Below the pieces are notes generated by a model. That model searched no databases. It saw nothing but the letters and a program-made list of their open reading frames with translations, and was not told the origin of the DNA. A program made the translations under genes and the position numbers. Below, piece after piece: positions 1-8,005 of a DNA stretch of 64,000 bases (positions are counted from its first letter, which is position 1; every line of letters starts with the position of its first letter). This stretch comes from a virus. Where the stretch lies: positions 1 to 64,000 of the IMG/VR virus record IMGVR_UViG_3300010885_023060, one strand, 5' to 3'.

Positions 1-156
1 AGCCTGAGTGCCTAGTATTACTTGTGCTGCGGGTGTGTTTTCAAAAACTGGCGATAAAGCTAAAGCTACATGCGACCTAGCTATAGGCGGCACAAAAGAA
101 GCCATTAAAAATAGTAATACAAGAATCCATGACCCACGACGTGGTTTTAGTTGCAT
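1..156 (-). CDS. Secreted protein, N-terminal part only (runs off left edge)
   Basis: The first 52 codons are visible; the rest lies beyond the window edge. The start ATG at 156-154 follows a strong ribosome-binding site (GGAGGG, 7 bases upstream). Residues 1-8 are basic (MQLKPRRG), followed by a hydrophobic stretch WILVLLFLMASFV and small residues before an Ala-rich segment, which looks like a Sec signal peptide. This suggests an exported or envelope-directed phage protein, perhaps part of the lysis module because the endolysin lies upstream. The catalytic part is not visible, so no function is assigned. Confidence 0.7.
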   Translation of the reverse strand, partial: MQLKPRRGSWILVLLFLMASFVPPIARSHVALALSPVFENTPAAQVILGTQA

Positions 157-233
157 CAGTCAGCCCTCCGATGTTCACTCTTAATAGTAATGAACATGAA
201 GTATTTTTGATTAGTGAATCATAACTCAAGAAT

Positions 234-288
234 GGAAAAGCCCCAATAGAAATTAATCTACTGGGGCTTCGCACTTCCCTCCGTTGGA
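234..288 (-). ncRNA. Candidate small RNA 1 (twin of the one at 307-369)
   Basis: An extended -10 element on the minus strand would start RNA at about 288. The RNA carries CCAACGGAGG, then GTGCG, then a 13-bp hairpin (238-269, one G-U pair on this strand) followed by U4 at 239-236, which looks like a short intrinsic terminator. The whole unit is repeated in tandem at 307-369 with the same 5' block, spacer and hairpin loop. This suggests two discrete short RNAs of about 55-60 nt rather than one mRNA leader. No cloverleaf is seen. The function is unknown; a tandem attenuator is an alternative. Confidence 0.5.
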
Positions 289-294
289 ACATGT

Positions 295-303
295 ATTATA
301 GCA
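295..303 (-). promoter_or_regulatory. Extended -10 promoter for small RNA 1
   Basis: Read on the minus strand: TGC directly followed by TATAAT (-10 at 300-295, TGN at 303-301). No good -35 is seen, as is common for extended -10 promoters. Predicted start about 288. Confidence 0.5.
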
Positions 304-306
304 CAT

Positions 307-369
307 AAAAAGGGAAGAACCCCAATAGAAATTAATCTACTGGGGTTCCGCACCGGCCTCCGTTGCAAG
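307..369 (-). ncRNA. Candidate small RNA 2 (twin of the one at 234-288)
   Basis: Minus-strand unit with an extended -10 at 376-384, a GCAACGGAGG block, GTGCGG, and a 13-bp hairpin at 317-348 whose stem and loop are nearly identical to those of small RNA 1. A UUCCCUUUUU tail follows. Differences between the copies keep the stem paired (CUU versus UUC ends with matching changes on the other arm), which suggests selection for the hairpin. It sits just after the small membrane gene ending at 387, so it could also act as that operon's terminator. Confidence 0.5.
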
Positions 370-375
370 GAGATT

Positions 376-384
376 AGTATATCA
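376..384 (-). promoter_or_regulatory. Extended -10 promoter for small RNA 2
   Basis: Minus strand: TGA followed by TATACT (-10 at 381-376). A TTGACA lies further upstream but only 13 bases away, too close for a canonical -35. The element lies just beyond the stop codon of the small membrane gene (387-506). Confidence 0.4.
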
Positions 385-386
385 TA

Positions 387-506
387 CTAATCAATGTCAA
401 AGTCAGGTTCTGATTCTTTTATTGTGTCTACAATTATTGCTATCAAAGCCGCAGGCATTGCAAACATTGATAAGAATATTAGTATAACTATTGCGTGTCT
501 TATCAT
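387..506 (-). CDS. Small single-TM protein, 39 aa (holin-like candidate)
   Basis: The ATG overlaps the endolysin stop codon (ATGA), so it is probably translated by coupling to the endolysin. The product is one hydrophobic helix (about residues 5-26, starting IVILIFLSMFAMPAA) followed by an acidic tail ending DFDID. Position next to the endolysin, one membrane span and small size suggest a holin or lysis accessory role; nothing else in the sequence proves this. Confidence 0.55.
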   Translation of the reverse strand: MIRHAIVILIFLSMFAMPAALIAIIVDTIKESEPDFDID

Positions 507-1015
507 GCGCCTGGCTTAGGTAGTGCTCTCCATGCAGCTTCAAACTTAGCATCATCTTTTGCCATCTCTGGTGAAAGTTCTATGTGCAACCACTTGCCAC
601 CTTGTGATCCGGCATTATCTTTTGAGTCATAAACTTTTACGCCTTTTTCCCCTTCGCCTCTTGAGCAACGGTAGCCACGACCCCAACCAAGAACTTTGTC
701 TTTTACGTTAGAATCGAATGCATAGTCATGTAGTTCTTCAATGCCAAGAGCTGCTGTGTTAGCCATGAACCAACCCCATGCTTCTAGGGCCTTTGCACGA
801 TCTGTGTATCCAATGTCTATTGCACGACCAGTTGCATGCACGCTGAGCCACTTTGGATCTCCAGGGATTGCCTTAGGATTTTTCATCGAGCGGTTAGCCC
901 AAATTCCCAAGTTAGAAAAACCCCACCTCTTCTTGCAAAGCTCAAGAAGCTTTTCCGTTCCTGGAAGGGCCTTACCCGAATTGCCGTCTGTGTTTCCAGT
1001 ATATTTTCTTGCCAT
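503..1015 (-). CDS. Endolysin, M15/VanY-like zinc peptidase
   Basis: Predicted 170-aa cell-wall peptidase. It shows the zinc motif of the D-Ala-D-Ala carboxypeptidase/L-Ala-D-Glu endopeptidase family: SVHATGRAIDIGY (first His and Asp ligands) and later WLHIEL (second His ligand). The start MARKYTG is chosen because AAAGGAGAAATAAA precedes it; a longer reading frame starting 9 residues earlier lacks such a site. There is no signal peptide, so release would need a holin, perhaps the overlapping small membrane protein downstream. The role is host peptidoglycan cleavage at lysis. Confidence 0.85.
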   Translation of the reverse strand: MARKYTGNTDGNSGKALPGTEKLLELCKKRWGFSNLGIWANRSMKNPKAIPGDPKWLSVHATGRAIDIGYTDRAKALEAWGWFMANTAALGIEELHDYAFDSNVKDKVLGWGRGYRCSRGEGEKGVKVYDSKDNAGSQGGKWLHIELSPEMAKDDAKFEAAWRALPKPGA

Positions 1016-1045
1016 TTTATTTCTCCTTTTAAAGTTAAACATATT

Positions 1046-1051
1046 ATTATA
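1046..1051 (-). promoter_or_regulatory. Possible -10 upstream of endolysin
   Basis: TATAAT on the minus strand, about 31 bases upstream of the endolysin ATG, in the only sizeable gap (1016-1064) between the glycan cluster and the lysis genes. No convincing -35. Confidence 0.35.
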
Positions 1052-1064
1052 GTAACAAATAAAA

Positions 1065-1736
1065 CTAGAAAGATGTAGTGAACATCTCTATAGCTTCTGG
1101 TTGTTCCTCAGCAATCTTTGGATTAATTGTGTGGATCTCAACAAGAGGCTCCCTAATGAATCTATCTGCTGCAAACCATCCATTATTTTTTGCATCTGAA
1201 ATTAAAGTTATAGCTGCAGATGGTTCTATAGCATATGCATAGCAACAGTTCATGGATACTAATCCGTAAGTTTCTTGAGGAGAAAACCCCATTCTATATA
1301 TAGAATCCTTAATTACTGGATTATAATGGTCTGCCACCCCTCGCATCTGTCTTCTTCTTATTGAACCCTCCCAGTCAAGGTGTAGAACATCTTTCCACTG
1401 CAAATTGGTCCAGGAGGATTTAATTATTGCGTCGTGTTCCATGATTATAATTGGTTCATTTAATTCTACACAAATTTTCCATAAATTATAATGAGAGGCA
1501 AAGCAACCGATTGTTCCAGATACTTTTGTCCAATTTTTATATAGGTCAAAATAAGGAACGGAAGTATTTGATATTGGAAATACACTTTCCGAATTTAAAT
1601 ACTCAACAGCTTCTGTTCCAGAATGAGCTTTGAAAAAAGTTGCCTCATACCCATGGTATAGAGAAGAATTAACTGACTTGTCAGCAAGTTCTTTAGACTT
1701 ATCATGGTCAAATAAAGTTATTGTGAAAGTCTTCAT
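1065..1736 (-). CDS. Glycosyltransferase family 25-like protein
   Basis: 223 aa. The block GTIGCFASHYNLW followed by IIIMEHDAII resembles the GT25 (LPS/collagen galactosyltransferase) core, in which a conserved Gly-Cys-x-x-SH segment precedes an E-D-D-like metal site; here the acidic triad reads EHD, a variant. It probably transfers a sugar onto a glycan or protein. It is the last gene of a nine-gene sugar/methyl cluster (7762-1065), one base away from the fucosyltransferase-like gene upstream. Confidence 0.65.
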   Translation of the reverse strand: MKTFTITLFDHDKSKELADKSVNSSLYHGYEATFFKAHSGTEAVEYLNSESVFPISNTSVPYFDLYKNWTKVSGTIGCFASHYNLWKICVELNEPIIIMEHDAIIKSSWTNLQWKDVLHLDWEGSIRRRQMRGVADHYNPVIKDSIYRMGFSPQETYGLVSMNCCYAYAIEPSAAITLISDAKNNGWFAADRFIREPLVEIHTINPKIAEEQPEAIEMFTTSF

Positions 1737-2507
1737 TTAGATAACGTTCCAGTCTAATGGAATTAAATCTTTTGTATCATTGGATAACTTTGGTCCGAAC
1801 CAAATTTGTGGCACTGTTACTCTTTTATTGGGATTATTATTCAACCACGCACCCCACCAGCTAAATGAACTGTTAGCTAAGATATGTCCGTCGCACTGGG
1901 ACATCAGATACATATCTTCATAATTGCTATTGTTTGAAAAAATAAACTTTCCTGTATTAAGTAAGTCTAAATTCATACACCATTCAATATCATCAGAAAA
2001 AACAAAACCCAAATCATAAGAGTCAAACTTTTCAATTGCTTCAGCATAGTATTTATACGATGGAACGGGATGAGCATCTGCGTATTGAAGATAATCAGTT
2101 CTTCTAAAGTGAATAGAGAAAACTTTCATCCCAATTAAACTCTGCATTATAGGAGATACATTCTCCACTATGCTATCTTTAAATTTAAAGTCTTTTCTTA
2201 TACTTTGTTCAATGTGCTTAAAGTATTTTTCAGTTTGAAAGTATCCAAACAAATCCCTATCATCTACTTGCTCGCTAAAGAAGTCTTGATCAAAATGAAA
2301 AAATCTCTCATTAAAAGTTTGAAGTCCTTGTATTGGGTTAATGTGATCTTCTATGCCATGCAACTCAAAGGCTTCAAATAGACTATGTCCGCTTGAAGGT
2401 ATTTGATAATCATGCCCACCATTTACTGCAATACCCTTTGTTGATGCGTATTGGAACATTTGATTTCCAAGACGACCATTTCTACCTAGAGTATTATGAG
2501 TCAGCAT
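1737..2507 (-). CDS. Alpha-1,2-fucosyltransferase-like (GT11)
   Basis: 256 aa. GT11 hallmarks are clear: RLGNQMFQYA near the N-terminus, the nucleotide-sugar motif IHFRRTDYL in the middle, and the C-terminal ANSSFSWWGAWL block. The family transfers L-fucose from GDP-fucose. The start overlaps the end of the FkbM-like gene. With the GDP-mannose epimerase-like gene two genes upstream it suggests use of GDP-hexoses. Donor and acceptor are inferred from family only. Confidence 0.85.
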   Translation of the reverse strand: MLTHNTLGRNGRLGNQMFQYASTKGIAVNGGHDYQIPSSGHSLFEAFELHGIEDHINPIQGLQTFNERFFHFDQDFFSEQVDDRDLFGYFQTEKYFKHIEQSIRKDFKFKDSIVENVSPIMQSLIGMKVFSIHFRRTDYLQYADAHPVPSYKYYAEAIEKFDSYDLGFVFSDDIEWCMNLDLLNTGKFIFSNNSNYEDMYLMSQCDGHILANSSFSWWGAWLNNNPNKRVTVPQIWFGPKLSNDTKDLIPLDWNVI

Positions 2508-3099
2508 TTCTCTTCCAGTTTTCCCAGATGTAAGGATACTTCCAAGTAATAGAGTGAGTTTTAGACAAGCCTTTTAGAATATATCTATACTCTTCTTCAT
2601 AGTTATCTATCATATGAAATTGTATTTGAAGATTGTCAAAAATACTTACAAGGTCATTGTCTATTAGATCTTTAAGAAGTGGATACTCAGCACCTTCAAT
2701 ATTTATCTTAACTAGATCTACATTGTTTATATTTAAATCTTTTATAAAAGACTTTAAGTCAATACAGTCTATTTCCATTAAGTTATCTTCATGATAGATG
2801 CTAGCCTCATTATCATCAACGCCAAGAGTTAACTTTCCGTCAAATGTCCACGCAGCAACGTTGTGCATATGGACCTTTTCTTGGTCCCACAATCTCGCTT
2901 TACACGCATTGAATAAAGGTGTTGGTTCAAACACGTGCATGGTACATTTATACCTATTGTAAATAAGGCTGCACCAATCTCCAACACTGCCTCCAATATC
3001 AAAAACTACAGATTCTTCATTTAGTTCATAGTCTAGACGAAGAGTCGCATCTCCATTGTCTGCGTACCATTGAGTTGAATCTGCTGGTCTAATTTTCAT
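2494..3099 (-). CDS. FkbM-family SAM methyltransferase
   Basis: 201 aa. Contains the Rossmann SAM-binding start VFDIGGSVGDWC, the acidic loop HVFEPTPLF, and DLVKINIEGAEYPLL, the FkbM signature. FkbM proteins O-methylate sugars or natural products. It overlaps both neighbours (ATGA at its start), in the middle of the sugar cluster, so it probably methylates a glycan made there. Confidence 0.8.
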   Translation of the reverse strand: MKIRPADSTQWYADNGDATLRLDYELNEESVVFDIGGSVGDWCSLIYNRYKCTMHVFEPTPLFNACKARLWDQEKVHMHNVAAWTFDGKLTLGVDDNEASIYHEDNLMEIDCIDLKSFIKDLNINNVDLVKINIEGAEYPLLKDLIDNDLVSIFDNLQIQFHMIDNYEEEYRYILKGLSKTHSITWKYPYIWENWKRNADS

Positions 3100-4070
3100 T
3101 TAGCATTAACTTTCATCTTGTCATAGATCCAAGAATACGTGCTCTCCATGCCACTGCGAAGAGAGATACTAGGCTCCCAATCAAACACTGATCTAAATAA
3201 TGTATTGTCACTATTTCTACCTCTTACTCCTTGTGGAGCAGAGCTATCATATATTCTTTTTACTTTTATGCCGGCGATGTCTTCAGCTATATCTACTAAT
3301 TGATTAATCGTAACTAGCTCAGCACTTCCAATATTTACAGGATCGTGCATACTAGAATTCATAAGGCCAATAGTTCCCTTTACACAGTCGTCCACATACA
3401 TGAATGATCTTGTCTGCTCACCATCGCCCCAAATAACAATCTCGTTTTTACCTGACAATTTAGCTTCTGCTATTTTTCTAGCTATTGCAGCTGGAGCTTT
3501 TTCTCTGCCACCAAAGTATGTACCATGAGGCCCATAGACGTTATGGTATCTAGCTACGTGTGTAGCTATCTTATAATCCTCCATAAAGTGTCTGCACATT
3601 CTTTCAGAGAAAAGTTTTTCCCAACCATATCCATCTTCTGCATCTGCTGGGTAGGCATCCGATTCTTTTAATGCAGTAACATCTGCTGAATCTTGCTTAG
3701 AACCATTGTATACACAGGCTGAAGAAGTGAACAAGAAATTCTTAACACCGTTCTCTTTAGCCGCCATCAAAAGATGAGTATTAATAAGAACACTTAGCAT
3801 GCATTCTGCTTTGTTATTTTCAATGAAACCAATACCACCCATGTCTGCTGATAGATTGTAAATTTGATCTACACCCTTAGATACATTTAAGCAGTTAATC
3901 TCCTTAGACATATCAGATACGGCGCTATGGACATTGACACTAGTGTGAATTTGATGCCATTCTGACATAGCCTTTTTGTCAACTGCGATAACCTGATGTC
4001 CTTGCTTAGCGAGTGTACCGACTAAGTGTCCACCAATAAATCCGCCTGCTCCAGTTACTAAAATTTTCAT
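3096..4070 (-). CDS. NAD-dependent sugar-nucleotide epimerase, GDP-mannose 3,5-epimerase-like
   Basis: 324 aa short-chain dehydrogenase/epimerase. It has the NAD fold start VTGAGGFIGGHL and the catalytic Ser/Tyr/Lys set (FTSSACVY, then YGWEKL). Several blocks match the GDP-mannose 3,5-epimerase type: ADMGGIGFIENN, RYHNVYGPHGTYFGGREKA and WGDGEQTRSFMYVDD. That enzyme turns GDP-mannose into GDP-L-galactose/gulose. In context it would supply a donor sugar for the nearby glycosyltransferases. The exact product is inference. Confidence 0.8.
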   Translation of the reverse strand: MKILVTGAGGFIGGHLVGTLAKQGHQVIAVDKKAMSEWHQIHTSVNVHSAVSDMSKEINCLNVSKGVDQIYNLSADMGGIGFIENNKAECMLSVLINTHLLMAAKENGVKNFLFTSSACVYNGSKQDSADVTALKESDAYPADAEDGYGWEKLFSERMCRHFMEDYKIATHVARYHNVYGPHGTYFGGREKAPAAIARKIAEAKLSGKNEIVIWGDGEQTRSFMYVDDCVKGTIGLMNSSMHDPVNIGSAELVTINQLVDIAEDIAGIKVKRIYDSSAPQGVRGRNSDNTLFRSVFDWEPSISLRSGMESTYSWIYDKMKVNAK

Positions 4071-4867
4071 GATGTTAAATTCCTATTCTCGTTATGGTTT
4101 TCTCTTAGTATAAGATCGAAGTGTTCATTATACAACATTCTCATGTTCTTATGATTGGCTTTATACAACCAATTTGCTACACCGCCAGTTGCTCTTGTCC
4201 CACCCCAGGAGTAGTCTGATTGATAATCAATCCAATAGCAGCCTGCTACTTTTCCGTAATATCTAAACGCCCTATATGCTAGATCATGATCGTCCATTTC
4301 CTGAGGAGAATATGCTTCATCAAAGTAGTCTAACTTAATCAGTATTTCGTGATCTATCATAAGTGGACCACGATTTACTGTGCTTCTAACAGCAAAGGTA
4401 TCTCTGTCTATAGAAGATCTATCTGCATGGTTTGTGTGATTTAAGATATCACACCAGCAGTCATCTAACTCTTCTTCTAATTCAAGGTGTAAAGATCTTG
4501 GATTTATTCTCCAATCATGTGCAGTTCTTGCGGTGACGGCAAATACATCTTTAAAGGAGAATGGTTTTTCCATTCTTAAATTCCATCCCTTTTCTTTAAT
4601 TACCATATCATCTTGGATGATAATTACTTTGTTACCCTCGGCTGCTTTTAAACCAATGTTATTAGCTTTTGTTTCAAAAACATCGTCTGCATACTTAATA
4701 GTTGTATTACTCTTAGCTACTGACTTAACAACCGCTTCAGAATTATCAGTACAACCGTCCAATACTACGATAACTTCATATAGTCCTTCTGTGTTTTCGT
4801 ATATGGAATTTAATACTTTATCTACAAGCCAGTCTTTATTGTGAACTGTTAAAACAATACTATGCAT
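4067..4867 (-). CDS. GT2-family glycosyltransferase
   Basis: 266 aa GT-A type enzyme. N-terminal IVLTVHNKDWLVDKVLNSI and VIVVLDGCTDNS are the GT2 nucleotide-binding core; QDDMVI is the DxD-like metal site. A later block SPQEMDDHDLAYRAF resembles the ED(x)D catalytic region of GT2 enzymes. ATGA overlaps at both ends show it is co-translated with the epimerase and the next putative transferase. Confidence 0.8.
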   Translation of the reverse strand: MHSIVLTVHNKDWLVDKVLNSIYENTEGLYEVIVVLDGCTDNSEAVVKSVAKSNTTIKYADDVFETKANNIGLKAAEGNKVIIIQDDMVIKEKGWNLRMEKPFSFKDVFAVTARTAHDWRINPRSLHLELEEELDDCWCDILNHTNHADRSSIDRDTFAVRSTVNRGPLMIDHEILIKLDYFDEAYSPQEMDDHDLAYRAFRYYGKVAGCYWIDYQSDYSWGGTRATGGVANWLYKANHKNMRMLYNEHFDLILRENHNENRNLTS

Positions 4868-5540
4868 TGGGGAATGTAAACTTTCTGTATACGCCTACGT
4901 CATCATAGGGGAGTCTTCTTCTGGTGATAATGTTAGTTAAGATACTTTGATCATGTCTATGGTCCTTGAAAGAAGGGTGATTTTCTAAGCCAGAAACATT
5001 TTTTGCGTCTGTTAATATTCTAGCATCTTTGCAGTATTCTAGCCACTCTTTAAGTATCTCTTTAGATTTTACGTTAACAGTCCAATAAGACACTCCAGCT
5101 TCTAACTGCGGAGCATTCCAATACGTTTCGTTATTGCAATCCATGTACACAAAGCAGTCCTTCTTTGTCCATGTTGCGTTGTGATTTCCATAAGAAATAA
5201 ATAAGCAACTTGAATATTTTAGCTGTGACTCTATTGTTTCGGTGATTGACTCACCATCAACTTCTGAAAAGAACATGTCTCCACTGTCAATGTAAAATAC
5301 TACATCTCCATCTTTAGCTTTATCCATTGCGTCAAGAATAATATAGGGCTTCCACAACCAATACCCTAATCCTCTTGGTTGATTTAAAATTTCTATATTT
5401 TGTTTGTAGAATTCTGTATTCCTTAACCATTCGTGTGTGTATGGATGATTTACAAAACCAAGACTGTCTCCCTGTTTGACTAGGTTGTCTTGTCTTTCTT
5501 TAAATTTTTCATCTGCAAAAGTCACCAGGTGCCAAGTCAT
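4860..5540 (-). CDS. Putative GT-A type sugar transferase
   Basis: 226 aa. Features of a GT-A nucleotide-sugar transferase are GYWLWKPYIILDAM, followed about 25 residues later by a DxD-like YIDSGD, and a C-terminal HDQSILTNI. No close family can be named with certainty. Location inside the sugar cluster and an 8-base overlap with the GT2 gene support a role in glycan building. Confidence 0.6.
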   Translation of the reverse strand: MTWHLVTFADEKFKERQDNLVKQGDSLGFVNHPYTHEWLRNTEFYKQNIEILNQPRGLGYWLWKPYIILDAMDKAKDGDVVFYIDSGDMFFSEVDGESITETIESQLKYSSCLFISYGNHNATWTKKDCFVYMDCNNETYWNAPQLEAGVSYWTVNVKSKEILKEWLEYCKDARILTDAKNVSGLENHPSFKDHRHDQSILTNIITRRRLPYDDVGVYRKFTFPNA

Positions 5541-5543
5541 TAA

Positions 5544-6131
5544 CTACTCATTATTTGCTATAAAATAACAGCAATCAGCTAAGTGAAAGATTGTAATTGT
5601 TCCACCTACATACAATTTTATGTCAGTATTTGGAAAATGTTTTTTGAATAAATCTACAGTCAATGAATGTGGATGACACTCATTGATCTCAGTATTGATT
5701 GGCTCAAATACTCTCACCTTCTTTGCTACGTTCTTGGATTTTTCTAAACAAAGTTCTGGATCTATTGTGTGCTGCAAGAAATTAATAAACCATACTTCAT
5801 CAAACTTTTGATCTGAATCCCAATTTTCAAACGGTTCAGTAAATGCAGTTACATTGTTTTCTTCCCAGTAATTTTTAATCTCATCAGTAAAACTGTGATA
5901 CAAAGGCTCAACACCAACTACTTCACTGGCACCGGCAAAAGTAGCTAGGGGATATGGTCCACATCCAACTTCCAATATCTTTTTTCCAGATATATCTAAA
6001 ATGCTATCTTCAAAAAAATCAAAATAAAAGTTTAAAAACCTATTTGCTTCTTCTATATTTGTTGACAATGCGTGAACATCTAACTCTGCTTTTTGAGCTT
6101 GATTCCATCTATCTTGTGTTATCTTTTCCAT
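5544..6131 (-). CDS. Class I SAM-dependent methyltransferase
   Basis: 195 aa. KKILEVGCGPYPLATF is SAM motif I and VVGVEPL the acidic loop (motif II); FINFLQHTIDPE occupies the motif IV region. Probably methylates a sugar or small glycan precursor, given its neighbours. It starts on the last base of the preceding glycosyltransferase gene's stop codon. Confidence 0.75.
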   Translation of the reverse strand: MEKITQDRWNQAQKAELDVHALSTNIEEANRFLNFYFDFFEDSILDISGKKILEVGCGPYPLATFAGASEVVGVEPLYHSFTDEIKNYWEENNVTAFTEPFENWDSDQKFDEVWFINFLQHTIDPELCLEKSKNVAKKVRVFEPINTEINECHPHSLTVDLFKKHFPNTDIKLYVGGTITIFHLADCCYFIANNE

Positions 6132-7069
6132 TAAAACAAACTTTCTATTTTATTAAGGAATTCTTGAGCTACATGATAGTAGGTTCCTTTTTCCTTTGCG
6201 TACTTTATGCCAAGAGCTTGTTTTGCTAGTCTCTCTTTTTCATTTTTAGAATATAATTCTACTGCAGATTGTAGCTCGTCATAATAATCCACATATACCA
6301 CAACCCCATCAGTAGCCTCTTCTGCCACCTTACAGTCAGACACTACAACGCATCCGTATGCTAGTCCTTCAAATATTCTTTCTGTGGGTAGGCCAAACTT
6401 AGCATTTGAGTCGGAATTAAATCCAAGTGATATCTTAGAAGATAAAAAGCCATTGTTAATCCTAGACTCTTCATCTAATGTTGGCCAGTAATAATGTACG
6501 AAGCAGTTATATCTTTGAGAGATCTGGTTAGTCCATTCTTCCTTATATCTTGCACCAACGTAACCACAGTCATAGGTATTATTTCTTTTTGCTACTAAAG
6601 AATCTATTTCAAATGGATTAAGGTCTGCAGAAAAAGGTAACTTGACATAGTTTTCTAAACCAGTGTACCAATCGATTAAACCGCCCCAATGATTTCTTAG
6701 TTCATCGGTTATATTTCTATAATATTCTCCAGTAAATATATAATTTTTAAAAGGAAAATCTATTGACTTATCTAGGTAGTTTAACTTATATATGTTATGA
6801 AAATGCCAAAAAATCCAAGTACTTTTTTTGAATCTGTTTCCTAAATAGTTAAAAAAATCAAACCAATTATTTTCAATAGAATAAAAATGGTCAGACATAA
6901 TAAAAATATTATCTTTTGAATCTTCTATTTGAGAAAATTGCTCGACCGAATTAACCTCCGCTATGGCTTGACCATTATAGCGAAATCCATTCATAAACTT
7001 TGTTGTAGTATAATAGTGAGTAACTGGAGTTGGATAGGTTGGTGTATTTACCATGTAAACATTTTTCAC
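6131..7069 (-). CDS. GT-B type glycosyltransferase (CgeB/GT1-like C-terminus)
   Basis: 312 aa. The C-terminal half has the GT-B donor-binding block: GLPTERIFEGLAYGCVVVSD followed by an acidic region, typical of CgeB-like and GT1/GT4 proteins. The N-terminal half is divergent (YIFTGEYYRNITDELR) and may bind the acceptor. Part of the sugar cluster. Confidence 0.7.
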   Translation of the reverse strand: MKNVYMVNTPTYPTPVTHYYTTTKFMNGFRYNGQAIAEVNSVEQFSQIEDSKDNIFIMSDHFYSIENNWFDFFNYLGNRFKKSTWIFWHFHNIYKLNYLDKSIDFPFKNYIFTGEYYRNITDELRNHWGGLIDWYTGLENYVKLPFSADLNPFEIDSLVAKRNNTYDCGYVGARYKEEWTNQISQRYNCFVHYYWPTLDEESRINNGFLSSKISLGFNSDSNAKFGLPTERIFEGLAYGCVVVSDCKVAEEATDGVVVYVDYYDELQSAVELYSKNEKERLAKQALGIKYAKEKGTYYHVAQEFLNKIESLF

Positions 7070-7081
7070 TATAAACGCCTT

Positions 7082-7762
7082 TTAGTCTGGGTTCTTATGA
7101 GCTGACAAATAAATCCAATTCATATCTCTAAAACTTTTAGGAAGCACGTCTGGCTCTAAACCAACCTTCCATAAGCAATATGGAAAGCTTACCTGGTCCT
7201 GGTATGACCATGCTAAGTTTTGATGATGCCAGAGTTCTCCAAGTTCTTTTACTTTTGGATTAGTAAGATCTCTTGCCGAGACCCCGCATTCATATAGTCC
7301 ATATTCTGTGGGAAAGCCTTCAGACATATAAAATGCCACCTGCTCATCGAGAGGTTCGCTAGCATACTTTGGTGGCCTTATGGTTGCTTCACCATAGGCA
7401 CAATGTCTTCCATCAAAATGTGGAGATGCTACAAAACCATTTTCCATATAAGACATTATCTCTACGACAAAGTTCTCATTTATAATTCCCATATCTCCAT
7501 CAATCCAAATCATGTATTTGTACTGATTCAATTCAGGGATTGAATGTGGATTTAATTTTGGTCTTTTAGATCTTCTTCTATTGTCCCAATTTTCGTCACC
7601 CAGTTGGCGTACTTGCCAAGGACTTGGTATGTCAGGATGATTAACGTTGTCAGTAAAGTATAGATAGTCTACTCCATCAATGAATATAGACTGTATACTG
7701 TAATCATAATCTCCAGTCACTGCTGTACAGATTACCGTATTTCCAAACCAATCATCAACCAT
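7082..7762 (-). CDS. TOD1/MUCI70-like (DUF616) glycosyltransferase-like protein
   Basis: 226 aa. The N-terminal VICTAVTGDYD, then YLYFTDN, then RRRSKRPKLNPHSI and YMIWIDGDMGI match the DUF616 (TOD1/MUCI70) layout, including a DGD metal-site-like triad. Start: the ATG at 7762-7760 lies inside the end of the small membrane gene, preceded by GGAAAAAAG; a longer in-frame extension overlaps that gene and is less likely. It is the first sugar-transfer gene of the cluster. Confidence 0.65.
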   Translation of the reverse strand: MVDDWFGNTVICTAVTGDYDYSIQSIFIDGVDYLYFTDNVNHPDIPSPWQVRQLGDENWDNRRRSKRPKLNPHSIPELNQYKYMIWIDGDMGIINENFVVEIMSYMENGFVASPHFDGRHCAYGEATIRPPKYASEPLDEQVAFYMSEGFPTEYGLYECGVSARDLTNPKVKELGELWHHQNLAWSYQDQVSFPYCLWKVGLEPDVLPKSFRDMNWIYLSAHKNPD

Positions 7763-7988
7763 TTTCTTTTTTCCACTTCCACATATTTCTCCAGTGGACC
7801 CATTGCCACAACATCCACATAGCAATAAAGCCAGGCTTATTGAATATGATTGCGTAGATGAACCAGGGGAAAGAGTGCAAGGCAACTACTAAGTGCCCTT
7901 GCCATTTTTTATTTCCAACCATATAGCTGCCAGAAATACCTATTAGTTCCATGATAAATAGAAACCATGTCCATGTTTGTTCGCTCAT
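7755..7988 (-). CDS. Small multi-pass membrane protein, 77 aa
   Basis: Three hydrophobic stretches (about residues 7-24, 31-49, 53-64) and Trp-rich ends (WQWVHWRNMWKWKKE). The layout recalls fragments of PnuC-like or other small phage membrane proteins, but no family is certain. It begins the sugar operon and appears to be expressed from its own extended -10 promoter as a leaderless message. Confidence 0.65.
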   Translation of the reverse strand: MSEQTWTWFLFIMELIGISGSYMVGNKKWQGHLVVALHSFPWFIYAIIFNKPGFIAMWMLWQWVHWRNMWKWKKENG

Positions 7989-7994
7989 GGATAT

Positions 7995-8003
7995 ATTATA
8001 TCA
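7995..8003 (-). promoter_or_regulatory. Extended -10 promoter giving a leaderless mRNA
   Basis: TGA plus TATAAT on the minus strand (8003-7995). The predicted start, 7 bases below, coincides with the A of the ATG at 7988. There is no Shine-Dalgarno sequence before this ATG, consistent with a leaderless transcript starting the sugar cluster. Confidence 0.5.
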
Positions 8004-8005
8004 GA

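Noticed and set aside
77-292. 71-codon minus-strand reading frame across small RNA 1
   Set aside because: Its ATG lies between the -10 element and the predicted transcription start, it has no ribosome site, and it runs through the terminator hairpin and the secreted-protein gene in another frame.
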